A stretch of DNA of 64,000 nucleotides from DAISKN01 sp963716925. Lineage in GTDB: Bacteria; Acidobacteriota; Vicinamibacteria; Marinacidobacterales; SMYC01. Below, in pieces: positions 44,894-53,191 of this stretch. A program made the translations under genes and the position numbers. How positions within the stretch are numbered: the stretch's first letter is position 1; each line of letters begins with the position of its first letter. The stretch covers positions 372,001 to 436,000 of the forward strand of contig CAVQUX010000025.1 of NCBI GenBank assembly GCA_963716925.1. The letters run 5' to 3'. The notes below the pieces were generated by a model, which saw only the letters and a list, made by a program, of their open reading frames with translations, had not been told where the DNA came from and searched no databases.

Positions 44894-45139
44894 ATGGAGA
44901 ATAAGAAGCTCGATGTGCGGGGCGCCAAGTGCCCGGTGCCCATCGTCAAGGCCAAGAAGATGATCGACACCATGCAGGTGGGCGAGATTCTCGAGGTCCT
45001 CGCGACCGACCCCGGGTCGATCGCGGACTTCCAGGGATGGGCGAAAGTGTCGAAGCTCGCGACGCTCAAGGAGCAGCGAACGGAAAAGGACGAGACCGGC
45101 AAGGACGTCTACGTTCACGTAGTGGAGAGATCCGCATAG
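44894..45139 (+). CDS. tusA: TusA-family sulfur carrier protein
   Basis: An 81-residue protein from the ATG at 44894 (ribosome site GAGGAA 4 nt upstream). The TusA signature is complete: KLDVRGAKCPVPIVKAKKMI with the CPxP motif whose first Cys carries the persulfide, and the second half EILEVLATDPGSIADFQGWAK. TusA moves sulfur between rhodanese, DsrE proteins and oxidising enzymes. It lies 5 nt before the FeS-NrfD gene, so it is part of the same transcript as the molybdoenzyme. The name reflects family; its role here is more likely in sulfur oxidation than tRNA thiolation. Confidence 0.9.
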   Translation: MENKKLDVRGAKCPVPIVKAKKMIDTMQVGEILEVLATDPGSIADFQGWAKVSKLATLKEQRTEKDETGKDVYVHVVERSA

Positions 45140-45144
45140 CCCCC

Positions 45145-46671
45145 ATGCCGACGGCCGTCGCTTCGGATCCCGTGCGGTGGGCGAAGGTCATCGACCAGAC
45201 CCGCTGCATCGGCTGCCACGCCTGCAGCACCGCCTGCAAGTCCGAGAACCTGGTCCCGCTCTCCGTCAACCGGACGTACGTGAAGTACGCCGACGTCGGC
45301 GTCTTTCCCCAGGCCCGGCGGGCGATGCAGGTCACGCGCTGCAACCAGTGCGAAGCGCCACCCTGCGCCGACGCCTGTCCCACGGGAGCGATGTATGCGC
45401 GCCTCGACGGGATCGTGGACTTCGACAAGTCGATCTGCATCGGCTGCAAGGCCTGCATCGCGGCCTGTCCCTACGACGCGATCTTCATCAATCCCGAGGA
45501 CCACTCCGCCGAGAAGTGCAACTTCTGCGCCCACCGGCTCGACGTCGGGCTCGAGCCGGCCTGCGTCGTGGTCTGCCCGACGGAGGCGATTTTCATCGGG
45601 GACCTGAACGACCCGTCCTCCCGGGTGGCGAGAACGGTGAACCGCGAGCCCGTCCTCGTGCGCCGTCCCGAGAAGGACACCCGGCCCAAGCTCTTCTACA
45701 AGGGAGTTCACCAGGCGACGCTCGATCCCATCGCCGCCCGCAGGCCCGAGGGCGGGCTCTTCCTCTGGAGCGAGCAAGGCAGCCTCTCGCATCAGGTCAC
45801 CTCCGGACACCCCGAGGGGTTCGGCAGCGCCGCAGCCGCTCTTCTCTCCTACGACGTCCCTCACCGCGCTCCCTGGGACTGGCGGGTGAGCCTCTACACC
45901 TGGACCAAGGGCATCGCCTCGGGGGTGTACCTCGTGGTCGCGCTGCTCGTTCTGATGAGGCTCGTCTCCGAGGCCAGCCCCCTGTGGCTGTGGGCCGTCC
46001 CGATTCTCGGCGGCTCGTTTCTCGCGTTGACCGGAGCGCTCCTGGTCTGGGACCTCGAGCATCCCGGGCGTTTCTACATGATCTTCACCCGGGGCCGGTG
46101 GCAGAGCTGGCTGGTGAAAGGGGCCTACATCATCGGCGGGTTCAGCGCGGTGCTCGCGGCCCACTTTCTTTCGAGCCTCGGCGGAGGCTCGCGACTTCAA
46201 TCGTCGCTGATGATCGCCGGCATCCCGCTCGCGGCCCTGACCGCTATCTACACCGCCTATCTCTTCGCCCAGTCCAAGGCGCGGGACCTGTGGCAGAACC
46301 CCCTGCTGCCACCTCAATTCGTCGTGCACTCCGTCCTCGCCGGGGCCGCGGCGCTGGCCCCCGTAGCCGCGGTGCTCGAGGCCCGCGCCGAGGCGCCCAT
46401 TCTTCGCATCGTGGCCCTCGCGAGCTTCCTTCACCTCTTCCTCATCTGGGGAGAGTCGACGCTCGCCCACGTGACCGCCCACGCACGGCTCGCCTCCTGG
46501 GAAATGACGCGGGGAAAGCTCCGCAGCTTCTTCTGGAGTTCGGTCGCGCTCGTCTGCTTCGGCCTTTTCGCCCCTCGCGTCGGGAGCCTCGGAGCGCTCG
46601 CCGCCCTCTTCGGCCTGCTGGCGTACGAGCACGCGCACGTCCAGGCGGCCCAGTCGGTGCCCCTCGCATGA
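45145..46671 (+). CDS. Fused iron-sulfur (SoeB/PsrB-like) and NrfD-type membrane (SoeC/PsrC-like) subunit
   Basis: A 508-residue protein joining two subunits that are usually separate. Residues 10-190 hold four ferredoxin-type Cys clusters: CIGCHACSTAC (C21, C24, C27, C31), CNQCEAPPCADAC, CIGCKACIAAC and CNFCAHRLDVGLEPACVVVC, enough for four [4Fe-4S] centres. Residues 250-500 contain eight or so membrane helices of the NrfD/PsrC type (ASGVYLVVALLVLMRLV; GALLVWDLEHPGRFYMIFTR). It would pass electrons between the molybdenum subunit and membrane quinone. There is no signal peptide, so the FeS domain faces the cytoplasm. The stop overlaps the ATG of the molybdenum subunit (ATGA). Confidence 0.9.
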   Translation: MPTAVASDPVRWAKVIDQTRCIGCHACSTACKSENLVPLSVNRTYVKYADVGVFPQARRAMQVTRCNQCEAPPCADACPTGAMYARLDGIVDFDKSICIGCKACIAACPYDAIFINPEDHSAEKCNFCAHRLDVGLEPACVVVCPTEAIFIGDLNDPSSRVARTVNREPVLVRRPEKDTRPKLFYKGVHQATLDPIAARRPEGGLFLWSEQGSLSHQVTSGHPEGFGSAAAALLSYDVPHRAPWDWRVSLYTWTKGIASGVYLVVALLVLMRLVSEASPLWLWAVPILGGSFLALTGALLVWDLEHPGRFYMIFTRGRWQSWLVKGAYIIGGFSAVLAAHFLSSLGGGSRLQSSLMIAGIPLAALTAIYTAYLFAQSKARDLWQNPLLPPQFVVHSVLAGAAALAPVAAVLEARAEAPILRIVALASFLHLFLIWGESTLAHVTAHARLASWEMTRGKLRSFFWSSVALVCFGLFAPRVGSLGALAALFGLLAYEHAHVQAAQSVPLA

Positions 46672-49517
46672 GCGAGACTCGCTATCCTCCTTACCCGGGC
46701 CCGAGCCGGATTCACCTGGCGGCTTTCCCCCCGAAGGAGCGGTGGGACGAATGGAAAGAGCTCGATTCCACCGCATGGCCCCGACGGGTCGAGCGCCGCT
46801 ACATGCTGGTTCCCACCACCTGCTTCAACTGCGAGTCCGCCTGTGGACTCCTCGCCTACGTCGACCTCGACACGAAAGAGGTTCGCAAGCTCGAGGGAAA
46901 CCCCGAGCATCCGGGATCGAGAGGAAAGAACTGCGCCAAGGGACCGGCCACGTTGAATCAGTCGCAGGACCCCGAGCGAATCCTCCACCCTCTCAAACGG
47001 GCGGGTAAGCGCGGCGAGGGTCGTTGGCAGCGCGTGTCCTGGGACGAGGCGCTCGACGACATCGCCGCCCGGATCCGGAGAGCGATTCAGGAAGAGCGCC
47101 GGAACGAGGTGGTCTATCACGTGGGGCGTCCGGGCGAGGACGGTTACGCCGAACGGGTGATGGCCGCCTGGGGTCTCGACGGCCACAACTCCCACACGAA
47201 CATCTGCTCCTCGGGCGCCCGGGCGGGTTATCACTACTGGATGGGGTTCGACCGGCCGAGCCCGGACCACGCCAACGCCGACGTGATCCTCCTGGTGAGC
47301 GCCCATCTCGAGTCCGGCCACTACTTCAACCCCCACGCCCAGCGCATCATGGAAGCGAAGCGGGAGGGAGCGAAGCTCATCGTCCTCGACGTGCGCCTCT
47401 CGAACACCGCGACTCACGCCGATCACTGGCTCGCTCCCTATCCCGGGAGCGAAGCGGCGATCTTCCTCGCCATCGCTCGCCACCTCATCCAGACGAAGCT
47501 CTACGACCGTGAGTTCGTGCGGCGCTGGTGGAACTGGCGCGAGTACCTGGAGGCTGCGAGGTCCGACCTCCCGCAGACGTTCGAGAGCTTCGAAGAGCTC
47601 CTCGACGGCCTCTACCGGGAGTTCACTTTCGAGTACGCGGAGAAGGAATCGGGAATCGACGCTTCGATCCTCGAGGAGGTGGCGGGGATCGTGGCGAAAG
47701 CGGGCGCGCGCCTTTCGACCCACAACTGGCGGAGCGCCGCGGCGGGGAACCTCGGAGGCTGGCAGGTCTCGCGAACCCTCTTCCTCCTGAACGCGCTCCT
47801 CGGCGCCGTCGCCAAGCCAGGCTCCGTCTATCCGAACGGATGGAACAAGTTCGTCGCGAGGCCCATCCACCTCCCGCCGCACCCCGACGTGTGGAACGAG
47901 ATGAGCTGGCCCGCCGACTATCCGCTCTCGCTTCACGAGATGTCGTTCCTCCTCCCCCATCTCGTCAAGGAGGGACGCGGTCGGCTCGACGTCTACTTCA
48001 CCAGGGTCTACAACCCCGTCTGGACCAACCCCGATGGGTTCACCTGGGTCGAGATGTTGACCGACGAGGAGAAAGTCGGTCTCCATATCGCGCTCACTCC
48101 CACGTGGAGCGAGACCGCTTACTTCGCCGACTACGTTCTGCCCATGGGAATCGGAAGCGAGCGCCACGACATCCACTCCTACGAGACCCACGACGCCCAG
48201 TGGATCGGCTTCCGACAGCCCGTGCTCCGCGCCGCTCGCGAGCGTCTGGGAGAGACGGTTTTGGACAGCCGGGAGACGAATCCCGGCGAGGTCTGGGAGG
48301 AGAACGAGTTCTGGATCGAGCTCTCCTGGCGAATCGACCCCGACGGCGCCATGGGAATCCGCAAGTTCTTCGAGTCGCGCGAGCGACCGGGCGAGAAGCT
48401 CGGAGTCGACGAGTACTACCGCTTCATTTTCGAGAACTCCGTCCCCGGTCTTCCTCAGAGAGCCGCCGCCGAAGGTCTTGCCCCTCTCGCCTACATGCGC
48501 CGCTACGGCGCCTTCGAAGTGCCGAGGAGCGGCGGCGCGATGCACGAGCAGGAGGTGCCGGCCGAGGAGCTCGAGGACGTCCGCGTGGATTCGCGGGGCC
48601 GCGCGTTCACCCGGGCGCTGAAGCCGCCTCCGGTCAACATCGTGCCGCAGCCGACCCCCGCCGGAGACGCCGACGGCCGGAGGCCGGTCGGGGTCGAGGT
48701 CGACTCCCGGATCCTCCGCGGCTTTCCCACGCCGAGCGGAAAGCTCGAGTTCTACTCCGCAACGCTCGCGAAATGGGGCTGGCCGGAGCACGCCCTTCCC
48801 GGCTATATCAAGAGCCAGATTCACCCCGAGAATCTCGAGAACGGAGAGATTCCCCTCATCCCCACCTTCCGTCTCCCCGTCCAGATTCATACCCGGAGCG
48901 CGAACTCCAAGTGGCTCGACGAGATCGCGCATACCAATCCGCTCTGGATTCATCCGCGCGACGCGGCCCGGATCGGCGTGAGGACGGGAGATCTCGTGCG
49001 CGTCGAGACCCGCGCGGGCCACTTCGTGGTCAAGGCCTGGGTGACCGAGGGAATCCGGCCCGGCGTCGTCGCTTGCAGCCATCACATGGGCCGCTGGAAG
49101 CTCTCCGATGCCGGCCAGCGCCAGTTGATGGCGACAGTCGCGATCCGCCACGACCAATCGAGCTGGGCGCTGGCGCGGGAGATCGGCGTCGTCCCCTACG
49201 AGTCGAAAGACCAGGACACGCGGCGGATCTGGTGGACCGACTCCGGCGTCCATCAGAACCTCACGTTTCCGGTGCAGCCCGACCCCGTTTCGGGGATGCA
49301 TTGCTGGCACCAGGCGGTCCGTATTCGACGGGCGCTTGCGGGCGATGCCTACGGCGACGTCGTGGTCGATACCGACAAGACGCACCGGCACTACCGTCGG
49401 TGGCTCGAGATGACTCGGCCGGCGGGCCGCGTCTCTCCCGATGGAACGAGGCGGCCTTACTGGCTCCTTCGGCCCTTGAAGCCTTCGCTGGACGCTTATC
49501 GGCTGCCTCGAGAATGA
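46668..49517 (+). CDS. Cytoplasmic molybdopterin oxidoreductase, probable sulfite dehydrogenase SoeA type
   Basis: A 949-residue DMSO-reductase family enzyme. The N-terminal [4Fe-4S] motif is C52-x2-C55-x3-C59 ... C89 (CFNCESACG to NCAKG). The molybdopterin body follows (VVYHVGRPGEDGYAERVMAAWG, HTNICSSGARAGYHYW with Cys180 as a possible Mo ligand; TPTWSETAYFADYVLP) and the C-terminal cofactor-binding domain (NPLWIHPRDAARIGVRTGDLVRVE). No Tat leader is present, unlike PsrA and other periplasmic relatives, which fits cytoplasmic SoeA of sulfite:quinone oxidoreductase. Overlaps at both ends by 4 nt tie it to the FeS-NrfD and SulP genes. Polysulfide reductase is the alternative. Confidence 0.85.
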   Translation: MSETRYPPYPGPSRIHLAAFPPKERWDEWKELDSTAWPRRVERRYMLVPTTCFNCESACGLLAYVDLDTKEVRKLEGNPEHPGSRGKNCAKGPATLNQSQDPERILHPLKRAGKRGEGRWQRVSWDEALDDIAARIRRAIQEERRNEVVYHVGRPGEDGYAERVMAAWGLDGHNSHTNICSSGARAGYHYWMGFDRPSPDHANADVILLVSAHLESGHYFNPHAQRIMEAKREGAKLIVLDVRLSNTATHADHWLAPYPGSEAAIFLAIARHLIQTKLYDREFVRRWWNWREYLEAARSDLPQTFESFEELLDGLYREFTFEYAEKESGIDASILEEVAGIVAKAGARLSTHNWRSAAAGNLGGWQVSRTLFLLNALLGAVAKPGSVYPNGWNKFVARPIHLPPHPDVWNEMSWPADYPLSLHEMSFLLPHLVKEGRGRLDVYFTRVYNPVWTNPDGFTWVEMLTDEEKVGLHIALTPTWSETAYFADYVLPMGIGSERHDIHSYETHDAQWIGFRQPVLRAARERLGETVLDSRETNPGEVWEENEFWIELSWRIDPDGAMGIRKFFESRERPGEKLGVDEYYRFIFENSVPGLPQRAAAEGLAPLAYMRRYGAFEVPRSGGAMHEQEVPAEELEDVRVDSRGRAFTRALKPPPVNIVPQPTPAGDADGRRPVGVEVDSRILRGFPTPSGKLEFYSATLAKWGWPEHALPGYIKSQIHPENLENGEIPLIPTFRLPVQIHTRSANSKWLDEIAHTNPLWIHPRDAARIGVRTGDLVRVETRAGHFVVKAWVTEGIRPGVVACSHHMGRWKLSDAGQRQLMATVAIRHDQSSWALAREIGVVPYESKDQDTRRIWWTDSGVHQNLTFPVQPDPVSGMHCWHQAVRIRRALAGDAYGDVVVDTDKTHRHYRRWLEMTRPAGRVSPDGTRRPYWLLRPLKPSLDAYRLPRE

Positions 49518-51187
49518 CCCGCTGGGCCGATGTCCGCACCGACCTTTTCGCCGGCCTGGTAGTCGCCCTCATCGGGCTTCCTCAGTGCCTCGCTTACGCG
49601 ATGATGTCGGGTCTTCCCCCGGCCTACGGGATCGCGACGGCGGCGGTGCCGGGGCTCGTCGCCGCGCTCGTCGGCAGGAGCGCCCAGGTGATAACCGGGC
49701 CCACGAATACCACCGGGCTCCTAATCCTGAGCGCGCTCCTTCCGTTTCTGGGGACGAACGGCATCATCTCTTCCGACGGGCTGTCCGCCGTGGCGACTCT
49801 GACTCTCCTCGCGGGAGTAACCCGGCTGGTTCTCGCCCTCACCGGCGGCGCCGCGCTCGTTCGATTCCTGCCCGAATCGGTGCTCGTCGGCTTCACCGCG
49901 GGCGCGGGGGTCCTCATCGCGTCGATGCAGCTCGACGAGGCGCTCGGACTCCCTCCGGTGAGCAGAGCGCGGCTCTTCGGCGAGATGAGCGCGGTCCTGG
50001 ACTACCTTCGAAGCGGAACGTACCCCGAGTTCCCCTCCCTCCTGGTGACCGCCGCCGTGGTCCTCGCGCTCTCGCTTGGACGGAAGCTCTCCCCGAAAGG
50101 CCCGATGGCTCTGGCGATGCTGATTGTCTTGAGTCTGGGCGCCTGGGCGTTCGGATGGAACGGCGAGAGCGGGCTCGCTCTCGTCTCCGACCGCGCTCCC
50201 GTGCCCACTGGGAGATGGCCCGACGCGGCTCTTCCCCATTTGAGTCCCGGCCTCCTGGAACAGTTCTTCGTCCCCGCGCTCGCCATCACCCTTCTCGGAA
50301 CTCTGGAGCTCGCAGTGAGCGCGCGCGCCCGTGGCGCCCGCCCGGACATGAGGCGCGAGATCCTCGCCCAGGGCTGGGCGAACGTCGTTGGAGCCTTCAC
50401 CGGGGCCTTTCCCGCATCGGCGAGCTTGACGCGCTCCGCCCTTTTGCGGCTCGCCGGCGCGCGAACGCGGCTCGCGCCGGCCGCCGCCGCGGCCTTCATG
50501 GTTCCGATCCTTCTCTTCACCGGGCGCTCGATCTCCTACGTCCCCCAGGCCGCTCTCGCCGGGATCCTGTTCGTCACCGCCCACGACATGATCGACTGGC
50601 AGTCGGTATCACGGATGTGGCGGGCGACGAGGGCGACCCGCCTGCTGCTTCTGGTCACGCTTTCCTCGACGCTGCTTCTGCCGCTCGAGTGGGCCATCCT
50701 GCTGGGCGCGGGCCTGGGCCTCGCGATCCACCTCGCCCGCACCAGCGTCCCCCGGCTCCGGCTCCTCGTCCCCATCGGTGACGACTACGATCGCATGGTT
50801 CCTCTGAAGCCGGAAGACAAGCCCGAGATCGTGGTCGTCGAGGTGAGCGGCCATCTCCATTACGCCGCCGTCGAGCCGTTTCTCGCGGAGCTGGAGCATC
50901 GGATCCCGCCCTCGGCGAAGATCGTGGCGATGGACCTGACGCACGCGCACGAAATGCGCTTCACCGCGCTCGTGGCGCTCGAGCGCTTCGCCTCCGATCT
51001 GGCGAAGAAAGGCATCGCTCTCCATCTCGCGGGGGTCTCCGACGAAGTGATGCGGATGATCGCGGCGAGCGGCAGCAGCCTCCCGGCGACCCCGGCGGAG
51101 GCGGAGCCCTACCTCAGCCTCCGGAAGTGCCTCCGGGGGGTCGAGGCTCAACGATCGGAATCGATCACCCGTTCTGGCGCGAGCTGA
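49514..51187 (+). CDS. SulP-family anion transporter with STAS domain
   Basis: A 557-residue protein starting with ATG overlapping the molybdoenzyme stop. Residues 10-420 contain the SulP membrane core: LFAGLVVALIGLPQCLAYAMMSGLPPAYGI at the start, ITGPTNTTGLLIL, AFTGAFPASASLTRSAL, QAALAGILFVTAHDMID. Residues 440-540 are a STAS domain (EIVVVEVSGHLHYAAVEPFL; KIVAMDLTHAHEMRFTALVALE). SulP proteins carry sulfate, bicarbonate or other anions. In this operon sulfate (or sulfite) export or exchange is the natural prediction. Its last 230 nt lie in a segment duplicated at 52895-53191, and its 3' end overlaps the remnant of a serine hydrolase on the other strand. Confidence 0.85.
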   Translation: MTRWADVRTDLFAGLVVALIGLPQCLAYAMMSGLPPAYGIATAAVPGLVAALVGRSAQVITGPTNTTGLLILSALLPFLGTNGIISSDGLSAVATLTLLAGVTRLVLALTGGAALVRFLPESVLVGFTAGAGVLIASMQLDEALGLPPVSRARLFGEMSAVLDYLRSGTYPEFPSLLVTAAVVLALSLGRKLSPKGPMALAMLIVLSLGAWAFGWNGESGLALVSDRAPVPTGRWPDAALPHLSPGLLEQFFVPALAITLLGTLELAVSARARGARPDMRREILAQGWANVVGAFTGAFPASASLTRSALLRLAGARTRLAPAAAAAFMVPILLFTGRSISYVPQAALAGILFVTAHDMIDWQSVSRMWRATRATRLLLLVTLSSTLLLPLEWAILLGAGLGLAIHLARTSVPRLRLLVPIGDDYDRMVPLKPEDKPEIVVVEVSGHLHYAAVEPFLAELEHRIPPSAKIVAMDLTHAHEMRFTALVALERFASDLAKKGIALHLAGVSDEVMRMIAASGSSLPATPAEAEPYLSLRKCLRGVEAQRSESITRSGAS

Positions 51188-51250
51188 GGGCCGAGCGAGG
51201 GTCCGTCGTAGATGTTCCACGCCGTGAAGACGGCGATGATCTCGTACTCG
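50954..51250. repeat. 297-bp segmental duplication, copy 1
   Basis: This stretch matches 52895-53191 without gaps over 297 positions at roughly 80% or more by eye. It covers the end of the SulP STAS domain on the plus strand and the C-terminal end of a serine hydrolase on the minus strand. In this copy SulP is complete and the hydrolase is a stub. Confidence 0.9.
51148..51250 (-). pseudogene. C-terminal stub of a serine hydrolase (overlaps SulP end)
   Basis: Read on the minus strand from 51250 the sequence gives EYEIIAVFTAWNIYDGPSL, then LAPERVIDSDR and a TGA at 51150-51148. This is the same ending as the hydrolase at 53089-54212 (EYEIVAVFTAWNIYDGPSL ... ERVIDSVR). No upstream part of the gene exists here: the match stops at 51250, so it is a remnant left by the duplication. 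Confidence 0.8.
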
Positions 51251-51290
51251 ACGGCAGCGGGCCTGCCGCGCTCTCAGGTGCGCCGGGCCT

Positions 51291-52728
51291 TTACGGTCGA
51301 CCCAAGGCATTCCCGCGATGAAGCCTTCCTGCGCGCATCACGTGCGTGATGTAGCGCAGGTTCTTCACGTCATCGAGCGGGTTCCTGGAAACAATGATGA
51401 GGTCGGCAACTTTTCCGGCTGCGATCGTGCCAATGTCGTCACGACCCATCGCGAGCGCGCCGTTTCGTGTCGCCATCAAGACGACCTCCGCCGCTTCGAT
51501 GCCTGCCCCCTGCATGGCCTCGAGCTCGGCGTAGATCGAGGGGCCATGAAGCGTGCCGGGATTTCCCGCGTCCGTTCCCATAGCGATCGGAATGCCGGCT
51601 TCATGAACGCGGCGCAGGTTCGCGACCTTTCTCTCAAAGGCCGATTCGAGTTCCGCCCGATACGCGTTCAGGTCCCGGTCGTAGGCGCGGACGCTCGGGT
51701 GGTCGACGAGCCCGGGGCTGTTCGCAATCATTTGCCACGTTTGTTCGTCGACACACCGGTTCGGATCATCGATCGCAGGCGGCGCGACTCCTTTTACGGC
51801 GGCGTACATCCGTCGATAGCCGTCGCTCGTCAGAAGGGTCGGCGTGTAGATCGTGCGTTTTTCCCTGGCCAGGGAAAGAAACTCCTCGTCCACCCGCTGA
51901 TCCTCGACACCGTGGACGAGTCGATACGCTCCCGCTCGTAGCCCGACCTTGGCTTCCCGAAGGGTTGTTGCGTGCACGATCAGCGGTAGACCTCTCGCGG
52001 CTGCTTCGTCCGCGGTTGCGGCGACTCTGGCGTCGATTGCGTCTTCTTGTCCCTCGGGCACGGGCAAGAGCCAGATTTTGACCGAATCGGCGCCGAAGGC
52101 TGCCAGGAAGCGTACGGCCGTGCGCCCCGCCTCTTCGTCAGAAAGCATGACGTACTGCTGGGCGGCCGGAAGATTCAAGGCCGCCGGCGGAGCGTGTGTG
52201 ATGCGCGGGCCCGCGACGGCGACGTGGGGTGCCAGGGGGTTGTGCTCGGCGTCCGCCCTCAGGTCCAGGGACCAGGGGTATCCGCCTGTGTCGAAGACCG
52301 CCGTGACTCCGGAACAAAGATAGGAGCGGTAGTACCGTTCGGGCTCCGCCTTCAGGCGCGCCATGACCTCCTCGTAGGGGAACGAGATCCTGGAGGTCCA
52401 GGCTGCTCGGCCTTCCGTCGAACCAGCCGGTCTGACCAAAGTGGACGTGGGAATCTATGAGCCCAGGCAAGATCCAGGCGGTGTCCTCTAGCTCGATGAT
52501 CTCGGCGCCGCGCGGAATCGGACAGCGTTCAGCGGTTCCTGCGCAAGCGATGGTCTCCCCGGTGACCACGACGCGACTCCCGGGTAGCGGGGGACCCCCG
52601 TTGCCGTCGAATAACGTGGCTCGATCGAGGACGACCGTCGGTGCGGGTTGCGTCTCCTGGGCTTCGGTCCTCGAGACCATGCAGAGTAGGCCAGTCGCGA
52701 GCGGAAGGAGCATCAAGCGAGATGACAT
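51291..52728 (-). CDS. Secreted amidohydrolase, one frameshift
   Basis: From the ATG at 52728 (GGAGA upstream) come a signal peptide (LMLLPLATGLLCMVSRTEAQ), the N-terminal strand domain (TLFDGNGGPPLPGSRVVVTGETI) and the metal motif LIDSHVHFGQTGWFDGRP. Near 52410 the frame changes; the continuation SFPYEEVMARLKAEPERYYRSYLCSGVTAVFD runs on through IVHATTLREAK, RLVHGVED, IPIAMGTDAGNPGTLHGPS (the aspartate loop) to stop at 51291. Intact length about 478 residues. It belongs to the same metal-dependent hydrolase group as 431-1771. It sits between the two copies of the 297-bp duplication, so it may have been inserted or retained by that rearrangement. Confidence 0.8.
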
Positions 52729-52894
52729 GAGCGTCTCCAATGGGCCGGGATTGTATCGGCTCGTGCCCTTTGATACGAAGTGCGAATCGAACGGGTATCC
52801 GAAAAAGCAATGGATCTCGACGCGCATTCGCCCGGATCGCCGGGGTCTCCGGTCAGCGTATGGATCATCGGAAGCACGATGCGGGAGGGCTGTG

Positions 52895-53128
52895 ATGCGC
52901 TTCACCGCCCTGGTGGCCCTCGAACGCTTCGCCTCCGACCTGTCGAAGTAAGGCATCGCCCTCCATCTAGCCGGCGTCTCCGACGACGTGGTGCTGAGGA
53001 TCGAGGCCAGCGGCAGCCACCTCCCGGCGACTCCGGCAGAAGCCGAGCCCTACCTCAGCTTGAGAAAGTGCCTACGGGGCGTCGAGGCTCAACGAACCGA
53101 ATCGATCACTCGTTCCAGTGCAAGCGGA
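52895..53128 (+). pseudogene. Remnant of a SulP STAS domain end
   Basis: Reads MRFTALVALERFASDLSK and then an in-frame TAA where the intact SulP has AAA (K-K-G-I-A); beyond it LHLAGVSDDVV and EAEPYLSLRKCLRGVEAQR follow in the same frame. No membrane domain precedes it: similarity begins at 52895. It is a dead fragment produced by the duplication and overlaps the 3' end of the serine hydrolase on the other strand. Confidence 0.8.
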
Positions 53129-53191
53129 GCGGCGAGAGAGGGTCCATCGTAGATGTTCCACGCCGTGAAGACGGCGACGATCTCGTACTCG
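52895..53191. repeat. 297-bp segmental duplication, copy 2
   Basis: Ungapped counterpart of 50954-51250. Here the serine hydrolase on the minus strand is the longer gene and the SulP end is only a fragment. Conservation is highest over the shared hydrolase tail (about 53150-53191). Confidence 0.9.

Noticed and set aside
45115..49391. Long minus-strand frames opposite the FeS-NrfD and molybdoenzyme genes (553 and 986 codons)
   Set aside because: Mirror frames of strongly conserved genes; no motif, no ribosome site, biased Arg/Glu/Gly/Leu content.
45145..49517. Polysulfide or thiosulfate reductase (Psr/Phs) as the primary call
   Set aside because: No Tat leader on the molybdenum subunit and co-location with persulfide dioxygenase, TusA and DsrE favour cytoplasmic oxidation; kept only as alternative.
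50954..53191. Insertion sequence or integrative element bounded by the 297-bp direct repeats
   Set aside because: The repeats are parts of two coding genes, not element ends, and no transposase or integrase lies between them.
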